A stretch of DNA of 64,000 nucleotides from Halomonas heilongjiangensis. Lineage in GTDB: Bacteria > Pseudomonadota > Gammaproteobacteria > Pseudomonadales > Halomonadaceae. The stretch covers positions 181,294-245,293 of the forward strand of contig NZ_PNRE01000025.1 of NCBI RefSeq assembly GCF_002879645.1, given 5' to 3'. Shown here piece after piece: positions 31,091 through 39,675 of this stretch. The notes beneath the pieces are model-generated. The model saw nothing but the letters and a program-made list of their open reading frames with translations. It searched no databases and was not told the origin of the DNA. Position 1 is the stretch's first letter. Each line of letters opens with the position of its first letter. Made by a program: the position numbers and the translations under genes.

Positions 31091-32886
31091 GGCCGCACCT
31101 CGCCGTCGGCTTCGGCATCGTCGCTGGCGGCCTCCACCTCCTCCGGCGGCATGTTCTGTGGCAGGTAATCCTGCTTGGCACCGGGCACGCCATAGTCGTA
31201 GGCCCAGCGATACACCACCGGCAGCCGCTCACCGAAGTTCCCGTGGCGAGGCGGCGTGTGGGCGGTCTGCCACTCCAGGGTGGTGGCCTGCCAAGGGTTC
31301 GGGCCCGACTCGCGCCCGCGATAGTAGCTCCAGACGAGATTGAAGAAGAAGATCAGCTGGGTCAGCGCCACGATGATGGCCGCCACGCTGATGAAGGCAT
31401 TGAGGGCCTGGACCGAATCGGCGATATAACCGGTCTCGCCATAGGCATAATAGCGGCGTGGCACACCGGCAAACCCCAGGAAATGCATGGGATAGAAGAT
31501 GGCGTAAGCGCCCAGGAAGGTCACCCAGAAGTGGATCTTGCCGAGGGTATCGTCGAGCATCCGCCCGGTGATCTTGGGGTACCAGTGATAGATGGCACCG
31601 AACACCACCAGTACCGGAGCCACGGCCATGACCATGTGAAAATGGCCGACCACGAAGTAGGTATCGGCCAGCGGAACGTCCACCGTGACATTGCCCAGGA
31701 ACAGGCCGCTCAGGCCACCATTGACGAAGGTGAAGATGAAGCCGATGGCAAACAGCATCGGCACCGTCAGATGGATATTCCCCTTCCACAGGGTCAGCAC
31801 CCAATTGTAGACCTTGATCGCGGTGGGTACCGCAATGATCAGGGTGGTGGTGGCGAACAGGAAGCCGAAATAGGGATTCATGCCACTGACGAACATGTGA
31901 TGAGCCCAGACCACGAAGCTCAGCACCCCGATGATGATGATCGCCCAGACCATCATGCGATAGCCGAAGATGTTCTTGCGCGCATGGGTGGCCAGGATGT
32001 CGGATACGATGCCGAAGGCAGGCAGCGCCACGATATAGACCTCGGGGTGGCCGAAGAACCAGAACAGGTGCTGGAAGAGTAGCGGGCTACCACCCTCGTG
32101 TGCCGACTGCTCTCCCAGTGTCAGCATTTCCGGCATGAAGAAGCTGGTGCCCAGCAGCATGTCGCACATCATCATCAACACCGCCACCAGCAGCGCCGGG
32201 AAGGCGAGCAGCGCCATCACCGTGGCCATGAAGATGCCCCATATGGTCAACGGCAGGCGCATCAGCGTCATGCCCTGGGCGCGGGCCTGCAGCACCGTGA
32301 CGATGTAGTTCAGTCCCCCCATGGTGAAGCCGGCGATGAACACGATCAGCGACACGAACATCAGCAGGACGCCGCCGTCGGCTCCCGGCGTGCCCGGGCT
32401 GATCGCCTGGGGTGGGTAGAGCGTCCAACCCGCCCCGGTGGCCCCTCCCGGCACGAAGAAGCCCGCCACCAGGATCAGCACCGACACCAGGTAGAACCAG
32501 AAACTCAACATGTTGAGATAGGGAAAGGCCATGTCCCGAGTGCCGCACATCAGTGGAATCAGGTAGTTGCCGAAGCCACCCAGGAACAGCGCGGTAAGCA
32601 GGTAGACCACCATGATCATGCCGTGCATGCTCACGTATTGCAGGTAGCTGCTCGGGTCGATCAGCGAGAAGACGCCGGGAAAGCCGAGTTGCAGCCGCAT
32701 CAGGATCGACAGCACCAGGGCCACCAGCCCGATGGCCATCGCGGTCAGGCCATACTGGATGGCGATCACCTTGGCATCCTGGCTCCAGATGTATTTACCG
32801 ATGAAGGTCCTGGGGTGGACGAGTTCCATCTCCTCGAGGTCGCCTGCCGCGGCGTAGGAAGCGCTTTCCTGCCCATGTTCCGCCAT
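31087..32886 (-). CDS. cytochrome c oxidase subunit I (second oxidase)
   Basis: A 599-residue heme-copper oxidase catalytic subunit, longer than CoxA because of N- and C-terminal extensions. The motifs [28 protein letters not shown] and VGHFHMVMA supply the CuB ligands, cross-linked Tyr, D-channel Glu and heme histidines. It clearly differs from the first CoxA in the N-terminal third, so it is a distinct oxidase and not a recent duplicate. It begins 3 nt after the subunit II stop. Confidence 0.95.
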   Translation of the reverse strand: MAEHGQESASYAAAGDLEEMELVHPRTFIGKYIWSQDAKVIAIQYGLTAMAIGLVALVLSILMRLQLGFPGVFSLIDPSSYLQYVSMHGMIMVVYLLTALFLGGFGNYLIPLMCGTRDMAFPYLNMLSFWFYLVSVLILVAGFFVPGGATGAGWTLYPPQAISPGTPGADGGVLLMFVSLIVFIAGFTMGGLNYIVTVLQARAQGMTLMRLPLTIWGIFMATVMALLAFPALLVAVLMMMCDMLLGTSFFMPEMLTLGEQSAHEGGSPLLFQHLFWFFGHPEVYIVALPAFGIVSDILATHARKNIFGYRMMVWAIIIIGVLSFVVWAHHMFVSGMNPYFGFLFATTTLIIAVPTAIKVYNWVLTLWKGNIHLTVPMLFAIGFIFTFVNGGLSGLFLGNVTVDVPLADTYFVVGHFHMVMAVAPVLVVFGAIYHWYPKITGRMLDDTLGKIHFWVTFLGAYAIFYPMHFLGFAGVPRRYYAYGETGYIADSVQALNAFISVAAIIVALTQLIFFFNLVWSYYRGRESGPNPWQATTLEWQTAHTPPRHGNFGERLPVVYRWAYDYGVPGAKQDYLPQNMPPEEVEAASDDAEADGEVRP

Positions 32887-32889
32887 CGC

Positions 32890-34290
32890 TTACTCCTCCT
32901 CGCCGCTGGGGTTAACCGCTGCCAGCACCTGCCCCGCCCGGGGTAGCGTCATGATGTAGGCCACCACATCGTCGACGGCCTGCTCGTTGACCAGCATCTG
33001 GGCCATGTCGACCATCTGATTGCCGTAGGGGTCTTCGGAATGCCGACCGCGGACACCCTCCCGGAAGTTCTGCAACTGCCTCGCCAGGTACCAGTCGGGC
33101 ATGCCGGCCAGGCGCGGGGCATTGGTAGCCCGGATCCCCTGGCCTTCGTTGCCGTGACAGGAGCCGCAGGTCCGGTAGAGCCTCGCGCCCCGTTCGGCAT
33201 TGCCGGTGAGACTGGCCTCGACCGGCTCGTCCGGAAGCGCCTCGATATAGGCGGCGATGTCGGTGACCGCCTGCCGATCGGGAAGCGAGGCGGCGAAGGG
33301 GCGCATCTGCTGCCCGAAGGTATCGTCATCATGGGTGCCGCGTGCCCCGTTGCGGAACAGCTCGAGCTGACGCTCCAGATACCAGCCCTCGAGACCGGCG
33401 AGCTTGGGCGCATTCAGGTCGGGGTTGCCCTGACCTTCGCGGCCGTGGCAGGCGGCACAGGTGGCATAGTGCCCCTCTCCCGCCTGCGGGTCGGGCGGCT
33501 CGCGAGCGGCGAGTTCGGCATGGGTGGGCTGGCCGGCGAGCCACTCCTCGAACGCCTCCTCCTCCACCACCTCGACACGACCGCGCATGGCAAAGTGGGC
33601 GATGCCGCACAGCTGGGCACAGACGATCTCGTACTCGCCGACTTCGGTGGGCGTGAACCAGAAGTAGGAGGTCTGGCCCGGCAGCATGTCCATCTTGGCG
33701 CGGAAGTTGGCGACCTTGAAGTTGTGCAACACGTCCTTGGAGCGCAGCACCATCCTGACGGGGCGATCGACCGGCAGCACCAGGCGGGGGCTCTCCACCA
33801 GGACGTCGTCCTGCCCGGCCGGGTCATCGATCATGCCGAAGGGATTGTCATCGCTGATGTGGCGGTTGTGCACCGCACCGAAGCGGCCGTCCTCTCCGGG
33901 GAAGCGAAAGCTCCAGTGCCACTGCTGCCCCACCACTTCGACCTCGTGGGCCTCCTCGGGCGGCGAGACGAAGGAGCCCCACACCAGCAGGCCGGGAGCC
34001 AGCAGGCCGGCGATGCCGATCGTCGTCAGGCCGGTGAGCCAGGCTTCGAGCTTCTTGTTCTCAGGTTCGTAGTGCGACCGCCGCTGCTTGTGGTAGCGAT
34101 AGCGGATGATGACGTAGGCAAGGAACAGGTTGACGGCGACAAACACCGCGCCTGTGACCCACAGGGTGATATGGATGGTGTCATCGATGGCACCCCAATT
34201 GGAGGCCAGCGGGGTCAGACTCCAGGGACTAAAAAAGAAGAACAGTATCGACCCCAGCGCTAATACGATGACAGCAATCGCTATCGCCAT
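32890..34290 (-). CDS. cytochrome c oxidase subunit II with two fused cytochrome c domains
   Basis: From the ATG at 34290 (GGGGAGGGG upstream) the protein has 466 residues: two membrane helices (about 3-22 and 42-63), a possible third (about 90-108), a CuA cupredoxin domain (H189, C224, C228, H232, M235) and two consecutive class I cytochrome c domains with CAACH (278-282) and CGSCH (375-379). The two heme domains are recognisably duplicated (EGQG..NAP.LAG..WYL.RQL..FR.G.RG). In the CuA loop Gln226 replaces the usual Glu (CAQLC). It is the first gene of the operon. Confidence 0.94.
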   Translation of the reverse strand: MAIAIAVIVLALGSILFFFFSPWSLTPLASNWGAIDDTIHITLWVTGAVFVAVNLFLAYVIIRYRYHKQRRSHYEPENKKLEAWLTGLTTIGIAGLLAPGLLVWGSFVSPPEEAHEVEVVGQQWHWSFRFPGEDGRFGAVHNRHISDDNPFGMIDDPAGQDDVLVESPRLVLPVDRPVRMVLRSKDVLHNFKVANFRAKMDMLPGQTSYFWFTPTEVGEYEIVCAQLCGIAHFAMRGRVEVVEEEAFEEWLAGQPTHAELAAREPPDPQAGEGHYATCAACHGREGQGNPDLNAPKLAGLEGWYLERQLELFRNGARGTHDDDTFGQQMRPFAASLPDRQAVTDIAAYIEALPDEPVEASLTGNAERGARLYRTCGSCHGNEGQGIRATNAPRLAGMPDWYLARQLQNFREGVRGRHSEDPYGNQMVDMAQMLVNEQAVDDVVAYIMTLPRAGQVLAAVNPSGEEE

Positions 34291-34346
34291 TGGCCGCCCC
34301 TCCCCTTGCACCCCACTGCGCGTTTCGCAAGTGAGTACATTATGGA

Positions 34347-34379
34347 GTCACTATAGTGACTGCCCCGGAAGCCCGCCAA
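34347..34379 (-). promoter_or_regulatory. promoter of the second oxidase operon with palindromic operator
   Basis: On the minus strand TTGGCG (34379-34374) and TATAGT (34355-34350) are 18 nt apart. The -10 lies inside a perfect 14-bp palindrome, GTCACTATAGTGAC (34347-34360), a plausible repressor site. The start of subunit II is 57 nt further on. Confidence 0.5.
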
Positions 34380-34562
34380 CATCGGCACCAGACGAAGCAA
34401 CAGGGCCGAGCGACGTCGCATGACGCCTGCCTCTCGCGGGCGCCGGAGCCAAGCGATTGAAACTGAAGCGCAAAGAGGGCTTTTCATTTGTCGCGCAACG
34501 CGCTAGTATACGCCTCGTTCTCGGGGGCCACTGGCAACAGCCACCAGTCACCGAAAACGTGT

Positions 34563-34639
34563 CGGAGCGTGGCGCAGCTTGGTAGCGCGCTGCAATGGGG
34601 TTGCAGAGGTCGCAGGTTCGAATCCTGTCGCTCCGACCA
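34563..34639 (+). tRNA. tRNA-Pro, anticodon GGG
   Basis: A 77-nt cloverleaf: acceptor arm CGGAGCG/CGCTCCG, D-loop with TTGGTAG, anticodon stem CTGCA/TGCAG with loop ATGGGGT (anticodon GGG, reading CCC and CCU), T-arm with GGTTCGAATCC, and an encoded ACCA end. An upstream AT-rich patch around 34490-34512 may be its promoter. Confidence 0.97.
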
Positions 34640-34652
34640 TGGACATCAAGAG

Positions 34653-34690
34653 AAACCGCCACTTACGGGTCATGCCGGGTGGCGGTTTTT
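34653..34690 (+). terminator. intrinsic terminator after tRNA-Pro
   Basis: AAACCGCCAC pairs with GTGGCGGTTT, followed by a T-run (GGTTTTTCG), 14 nt after the tRNA. Confidence 0.85.
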
Positions 34691-34936
34691 CGTTGCTGGC
34701 GTCGCCGGGAGTTCCCCGGCTTGCCGATCGCCACTTTATCGACAACCTTAGTAGTGGAGTCCCACCTGCGGTCAGGGCGGCAGCGACTCATCCGATGAGC
34801 CGTGGCAGACCTCAGCGCACCATGACGTGGATCGCTGCCACTGCAGTGGAGACAGGGAGACGGCTGACTGGAAAGGAGCAGGAGGACGTTCGGGCATCCG
34901 CCCCGGTTCCTCAGTGTTGCTGGACAGGAGAATAAT

Positions 34937-35473
34937 ATGAGTCGCTTGTATTTCTTGACCCCCGACCTGGATACCACCGTCAACATCGCCCATGAACTGA
35001 ACGACCTCAAGCTGAAGAAGGATGAGGTTCATGTCACGGGCAGAGACTGGAAGCACCTGGAAGAACAGGGGGTGCATAACGCCACCCTGCGCGAAACCTC
35101 GGATGTGATCAATGCCGCAGTGCGTGGCCTCAAGTATGGCATCCCGTTAGGCCTCGTACTGGGTATCGTCGCCTACGTCATCCTGGACAATGCCATCGGC
35201 GGCATCAGCTTTGTCCTGCTCATCCTCGGCATGATGGTGTTCGGCGGCCTGTTCGGCATCTGGAGCAGCACCATGATCGGGGTGTCGGTGCACGACGTGA
35301 AGGTCGACAAGTACGAGGAGGACATCGAGAACGGGGCCTTCCTGATGATGGTGGACGTCCCTGCCGATCGCGAGGACGAGATCTATTCGGCGATCCACCG
35401 ACATCATCCGGAAGTGATCATCGACAAGGTCACCCGAGATGAACTGAAGCACCACTGGGGAACGGGACGTTAA
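34937..35473 (+). CDS. membrane-associated stress-type protein (DUF1269-like)
   Basis: The 178-residue protein has a soluble N-terminal part (residues 1-65), two closely packed membrane helices (about 68-88 and 90-112; glycine-rich, as in GLVLGIVAYVI and GGLFGIW) and a C-terminal charged part with a VSVHDVKVDKYEEDIENGAFLMMVDV segment. This layout resembles the general-stress or low-temperature-induced proteins with a ferredoxin-like fold around a glycine-rich helix hairpin. CAGGAG precedes the start. The biochemical role is unknown. Confidence 0.7.
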   Translation: MSRLYFLTPDLDTTVNIAHELNDLKLKKDEVHVTGRDWKHLEEQGVHNATLRETSDVINAAVRGLKYGIPLGLVLGIVAYVILDNAIGGISFVLLILGMMVFGGLFGIWSSTMIGVSVHDVKVDKYEEDIENGAFLMMVDVPADREDEIYSAIHRHHPEVIIDKVTRDELKHHWGTGR

Positions 35474-35554
35474 CACCGCCGCCCACGGCGTCAGCCGATC
35501 ACAAGCGTGTCGACCGAGGGCCGCATCGCGCGTGGCACGAGGCCACGGGGCTCG

Positions 35555-36982
35555 TCATGCCCGGTGAATCCGCAACCCGTGCCGTCTGAGCTTGCGCACC
35601 ACGCTGGGCTGGCTGATGCCGAGACGCTCGGCGATGGCGTAGGTACTGGCCAGCTCCCCGCATAACGTCGCCAGCACCTCGCGCTCGGCGCGGGACAGGT
35701 AGTCCGGCAGCGACTCGCCCGGGGCGACACCCGGCGGCTTTACGACTTCGTCGCCATCGACGCCGCCTCCCGGCCTCATGACCGGAGTCGACACGGCACG
35801 CCATGGCGGCGCCTCGATCATGTCGCCGGGCGCCGAGAGCCAGGCGCGCTCCAGCCAGTTCTCCAGCTCACGCACATTGCCCGGCCAGTCGCTGCCCATC
35901 AGTTCCGACCAGGCGCCGGCGTGCAGCAGCTTCTGCCGGCCGTAGCGCCGGTTGAGGCTCGCCAGGCAGTTTTCCACCAGGGCGGGGATATCCTCGCGCC
36001 GCTCGCGCAGCGGCGGCAGCGTCACCGGAATCACATTCAGCCGATAGTAGAGATCGAGCCGGAAGCGCCCCGCCTCCACGCTGCGCGCCAGGTCCTGGTT
36101 GGTGGCGACCACCAGCCGGAAGTCCACCCGCCGCGGCCGGGTATCGCCGAGCCGGGTGACGGTTCCATCCTGAATCACCTTGAGCAGCTTGGTCTGCATC
36201 AACAGCGGCAGTTCGCCGATCTCGTCGAGAAACAGCGTGCCCCCCTCGGCCTGCTCGAGCAGCCCCGCCTTGCCCTGGCGTGCCGCGCCGCTGAAGGCGC
36301 CGGGCTGGTAGCCGAACATCTCCGACTCGAAGAGGTTCTCGGGAATCGCACCGCAGTTGACCTCGACGAAGGGCCCCTCGCCACGTCGGCTCCAGCGATG
36401 CAACTGGCGGGCAAAGGCGGTCTTGCCGACACCGGACTCCCCCAGCATCAGCACCGTGGCGTCCGACGGCGCCACCCGCTTGAGCAACAGCGCCACCTCG
36501 CGCATCACCCCGCTACGCACCTGGAGCGCCTCGAGGGCATCATCCAGCCCCCCGTCATCGGCGACCGCTCCGGCATGACTGCGCCTGAGATGCTCGCTGA
36601 AGCGTTTCTGCAGCAGGGCGTACTCGTCCTGCAGCAGTTGCAGGTCGGTGAGATCCCGTGAACGGCTGACGATACGCTCGATGCGACCGTCGACGAACAC
36701 CGGGTGTGCCTCGGCGATCACCCGGCGCCCGGTGCCGGTCACCTGCATCAGCTGCACCGGCCGCCCGGTACGCAGCACCTCCAGGCTGATCGATGGCTTG
36801 AGCACGCCTCGGGCCTCGAGCTCCTGCACCGTGGCCCGGGTCAGTGCCTCCCGGGACATGCCGTAGACCGCGGCGGCCCCCGGGCTCACGTCGAGCACCC
36901 GACCCTCGCCATCGACGATGAAGAAATGGTCGTTGGCCGTCTCGATGATGGTCTGGAGCACACGGCTGTCGATATGGCCCAT
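35555..36982 (-). CDS. sigma-54-dependent activator, PAS-AAA+-Fis, with GAFSGA variant
   Basis: This enhancer-binding protein (475 residues) has an N-terminal PAS sensor domain (about 5-110), an AAA+ domain with Walker A GESGVGKT (181-188), the sigma-54 contact loop GAFSGA (228-233, usually GAFTGA), Walker B GGTLFLDEIG (247-256), and a C-terminal Fis-type helix-turn-helix (LGISQPSVVRKLRRHGL). It is divergent from gbuA. A -24/-12 promoter and symmetric TTGCATCA repeats lie between the genes, so it most likely activates the gbuA operon in response to a small molecule bound by the PAS domain. The ligand is unknown; a guanidino compound is a guess. Confidence 0.92.
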   Translation of the reverse strand: MGHIDSRVLQTIIETANDHFFIVDGEGRVLDVSPGAAAVYGMSREALTRATVQELEARGVLKPSISLEVLRTGRPVQLMQVTGTGRRVIAEAHPVFVDGRIERIVSRSRDLTDLQLLQDEYALLQKRFSEHLRRSHAGAVADDGGLDDALEALQVRSGVMREVALLLKRVAPSDATVLMLGESGVGKTAFARQLHRWSRRGEGPFVEVNCGAIPENLFESEMFGYQPGAFSGAARQGKAGLLEQAEGGTLFLDEIGELPLLMQTKLLKVIQDGTVTRLGDTRPRRVDFRLVVATNQDLARSVEAGRFRLDLYYRLNVIPVTLPPLRERREDIPALVENCLASLNRRYGRQKLLHAGAWSELMGSDWPGNVRELENWLERAWLSAPGDMIEAPPWRAVSTPVMRPGGGVDGDEVVKPPGVAPGESLPDYLSRAEREVLATLCGELASTYAIAERLGISQPSVVRKLRRHGLRIHRA

Positions 36983-37017
36983 CCGGTTCCCCCTCCTGGC
37001 CCGCCTGGCAATTCACT

Positions 37018-37078
37018 TATGCATCAACAATACATTATTGCATCACACTACGCGGCCCAATGATGCAAGAACGCATCG
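37018..37078 (+). promoter_or_regulatory. candidate enhancer: TGCATCA direct and inverted repeats
   Basis: TTGCATCA (37038-37045) and TGATGCAA (37061-37068) form a perfect inverted repeat with 15 nt between. A further direct copy, TATGCATCA (37018-37026), and a half-site CGCATCG (37072-37078) flank it. It lies about 40-100 nt upstream of the -24 element and close to the regulator's own start, so the activator may also control itself. Confidence 0.65.
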
Positions 37079-37117
37079 CCAAAATGAAAAACCTCATGAA
37101 ATCAGCAGGCTAAAATC

Positions 37118-37133
37118 TGGCACACCCTATGCA
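37118..37133 (+). promoter_or_regulatory. sigma-54 (-24/-12) promoter for the gbuA operon
   Basis: TGGCACACCCTATGCA matches the consensus TGGCAC-N5-TTGCA with the invariant GG (37119-37120) and GC (37131-37132) exactly 10 nt apart. Transcription would begin near 37144, about 53 nt before the gbuA ATG. Confidence 0.75.
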
Positions 37134-37196
37134 AGGACGTCTGGACTCGTCTTCGAGCACCCATACCCCGACAGGGCGATATCTGAGGAGACCCCG

Positions 37197-38147
37197 ATGC
37201 ACCACTACAACCAACCCCTCGGCGGCAACGAGATGCCCCGCTTCGGCGGCCCGGCCACCATGATGCGCCTGCCCTCCCGACCGAGCGCCGAGGGCCTGGA
37301 TGCCGCCTTCATTGGCGTGCCCCTGGACATCGGCACCTCCAACCGCCCCGGCACCCGGTTGGGGCCCCGCCAGATCCGCGACGAGTCGCGCATGCTGCGG
37401 CCCTACAACATGGCGACCCGGGCCGCCCCCTTCGACAGCCTCCAGGTGGCCGACATCGGCGACGTGCCGATCAACACCTTCCACCTGCCGAAGAGCATCG
37501 AGATCATCACCGCCTTCTACGACCAGGTGCTCGGCCATGGCTGCACCCCGCTCACGCTCGGCGGCGAGCACACCATCACCCTGCCGATCCTGCGTGCCAT
37601 CGCCGCAAGGCACGGCCCCGTGGGGCTGATCCATATCGATGCCCACGCCGACGTGAATGACCAGATGTTCGGCGAACCCATTGCCCATGGGACGCCCTTC
37701 CGCCGCGCCCAGGAAGAGGGCCTGCTGGCCGAGAACAAGGTGGTGCAGATCGGCCTGCGCGGCACCGGCTATTCCGCCGAGGACTTCGACTGGTGTCGCC
37801 AACAGGGCTTTCGCGTGGTGACCGCCGAGCAGTGCTGGTACAGGTCGCTGGCCCCGCTGATGGCCGAAGTGCGCGAGCAGATGGGCGACGCCCCGGTCTA
37901 CATCTCCTTCGACATCGACGGCCTCGATCCCTCGGTGGCCCCCGGTACCGGCACCGTGGAGATGGGCGGCCTGACCTCGGCCCAGGGCCTGGAGATCGTC
38001 CGTGGCGCCACCGGCCTGAACATCGTCGGCGGTGACCTGGTCGAGGTCTCGCCTCCCTACGACCCCAGCGGCAACACCGCGCTGATGGGCGCCACCCTGC
38101 TCTACGAGATGCTCTGCGTCCTGCCCGGCGTCCAGCACCGCGACTGA
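37197..38147 (+). CDS. gbuA: guanidinobutyrase (agmatinase/arginase family)
   Basis: This enzyme should cleave 4-guanidinobutyrate into 4-aminobutyrate and urea with two Mn ions. The 316-residue protein shows the ureohydrolase metal motifs GGEH (122-125), IDAHAD (147-152) and DIDGLD (239-244). The N-terminus (NQPLGGNEMPRFGG) and the C-terminal VSPPYDPSGNTALMGATLLYEMLCVLPG closely follow the guanidinobutyrase/guanidinopropionase subgroup of Pseudomonas rather than biosynthetic agmatinases. GAGGAG lies 6 nt before the start. The downstream AruI-like and aldehyde dehydrogenase genes support guanidinobutyrate over guanidinopropionate. Confidence 0.88.
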   Translation: MHHYNQPLGGNEMPRFGGPATMMRLPSRPSAEGLDAAFIGVPLDIGTSNRPGTRLGPRQIRDESRMLRPYNMATRAAPFDSLQVADIGDVPINTFHLPKSIEIITAFYDQVLGHGCTPLTLGGEHTITLPILRAIAARHGPVGLIHIDAHADVNDQMFGEPIAHGTPFRRAQEEGLLAENKVVQIGLRGTGYSAEDFDWCRQQGFRVVTAEQCWYRSLAPLMAEVREQMGDAPVYISFDIDGLDPSVAPGTGTVEMGGLTSAQGLEIVRGATGLNIVGGDLVEVSPPYDPSGNTALMGATLLYEMLCVLPGVQHRD

Positions 38148-38215
38148 GTTCGCCGACCCTCGTCCTCGCTCGCATCGAACCATTGCCAACGACAACAATC
38201 CGTGGGGTATCCCCT

Positions 38216-39598
38216 ATGTCCGCTCTCGAATCCACCGGCAACGACGCCGCTCGTGAGCGCGGCTTCCAACGCCGCGATCTCTTCAAGTTCCTGATCCCTT
38301 CGCTGATCGGGGTCAGCCTGTTCCTGGTCCCGTTCCAGGTGGGCGACACCATCAACATCGGCATGGGCCTGATGGCCGACGGCCTCAAGGCCCTGCTCGA
38401 TGGCGCCCTGCCGGCCATCGCGGTATTCGTGCTCTGTCTTTCGGTCGTGGCGACGCTCTATATCAAGCTGGCCCGCCCGGCCTGGGCCGAGCACGGCGTG
38501 ATGCGCGACATGTTCCACGTCGGCCCGGTGTGGTTCGGCATGCGCCTGCTCGGTGCCGCCTTCGCGCTGATGACCTTCTTCCAGTTCGGCCCCGAGTTCG
38601 TTACCGCCTCCTTCACCGGCGGGGTGATGCTCAATGACCTGGCGCCGGTGCTGCTGACCTTCTTCTTCTTCGCCGCCCTGCTGCTGCCCTTCCTGGTCGA
38701 ATTCGGCTTCATGGAATTCATCGGCAGCCTGGTGCGCAAGCCATTTCGGGTCATCTTCAACCTGCCGGGTCGCAGCGCCATCGACGCCACCGCCTCCTGG
38801 ATGGGCTCGGGCACCGTCGGCGTGCTGATCACCACCCAGCAGTACGAGACGGGCTTCTACAACCGCCGCGAGGCCGCGGTGATCGCCACCAACTTCTCCA
38901 TCGTATCGATCGCCTTCAGCCTGCTGATCACCAGCTTCGTCGACCTCAACCACCTGTTCGTCCAGTTCTACTTCACCGTGGTGGTGGCCGGCCTGATCGC
39001 CGCCGTCATCGTGCCGCGGCTGCCGCCGCTGTCGCGCAAGCCCGACAGCTACTACGAACCGGTGGGTTGCCAGCTCGCCGAGAAGCGCACCGAGGAGGTG
39101 GGGCTGCTGCGCTACAGCCTGCTGCAGGCGGTACGCCGTGCCGAGAAGGCCCCGGGCCCCCGGGAACTGGTGCGCAACGCCCTGTTCAATGTCGCCGACA
39201 TCTTCCTCGCCCTGCTGCCGCTGGTATTCGCCATCGGCACCGTGGCGCTGATACTGGCCGAGTTCACGCCGCTGTTCACCTGGCTCTCCTACCCCATGGT
39301 GCCGGTGCTCGAGCTGCTGCGCATTCCCGAAGCCGAGGCGGCCGCCCCGGCCACCCTGGTGGGCTTCGCCGACATGTTCCTGCCGGCGGTACTGGCGACC
39401 AACATCGAGAGCGAGCTGACGCGCTTCGTGATCGCCTGCCTGTCGCTGACCCAGTTGATCTACATGTCGGAGATCGGCGCCCTGCTGCTCAAGTCGAAGA
39501 TTCCGATCAAGCTGTGGGAACTGGTGGTGATCTTCCTGCTGCGCACCGCCATCACCCTGCCGATCATCGCCTTCATGGCCCATGCGTTCTTCTTTTAA
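38216..39598 (+). CDS. YjiH-family membrane protein, candidate transporter of the guanidino operon
   Basis: A 460-residue polytopic membrane protein with about ten or eleven helices and a nucleoside-recognition (Gate-type) region; the central motif PGRSAIDATASWMGSGTVGVLITTQQYETGFYNRREAAVIATNFS is shared with the second YjiH-type protein at 58431. No member of this family has an agreed substrate that I know of. It lies between gbuA and the AruI-like gene, so import of arginine, 2-ketoarginine or guanidinobutyrate is the simplest hypothesis. The start at 38216 has only a weak GTGGGG site upstream. Confidence 0.82.
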   Translation: MSALESTGNDAARERGFQRRDLFKFLIPSLIGVSLFLVPFQVGDTINIGMGLMADGLKALLDGALPAIAVFVLCLSVVATLYIKLARPAWAEHGVMRDMFHVGPVWFGMRLLGAAFALMTFFQFGPEFVTASFTGGVMLNDLAPVLLTFFFFAALLLPFLVEFGFMEFIGSLVRKPFRVIFNLPGRSAIDATASWMGSGTVGVLITTQQYETGFYNRREAAVIATNFSIVSIAFSLLITSFVDLNHLFVQFYFTVVVAGLIAAVIVPRLPPLSRKPDSYYEPVGCQLAEKRTEEVGLLRYSLLQAVRRAEKAPGPRELVRNALFNVADIFLALLPLVFAIGTVALILAEFTPLFTWLSYPMVPVLELLRIPEAEAAAPATLVGFADMFLPAVLATNIESELTRFVIACLSLTQLIYMSEIGALLLKSKIPIKLWELVVIFLLRTAITLPIIAFMAHAFFF

Positions 39599-39675
39599 CC
39601 AGCCACGCGCAACGGGCCTCGAGTCGCGCGCAACCCACAGCGTCGCCCGTAGCCCGTAGCCCAGAGAGGTTCACC

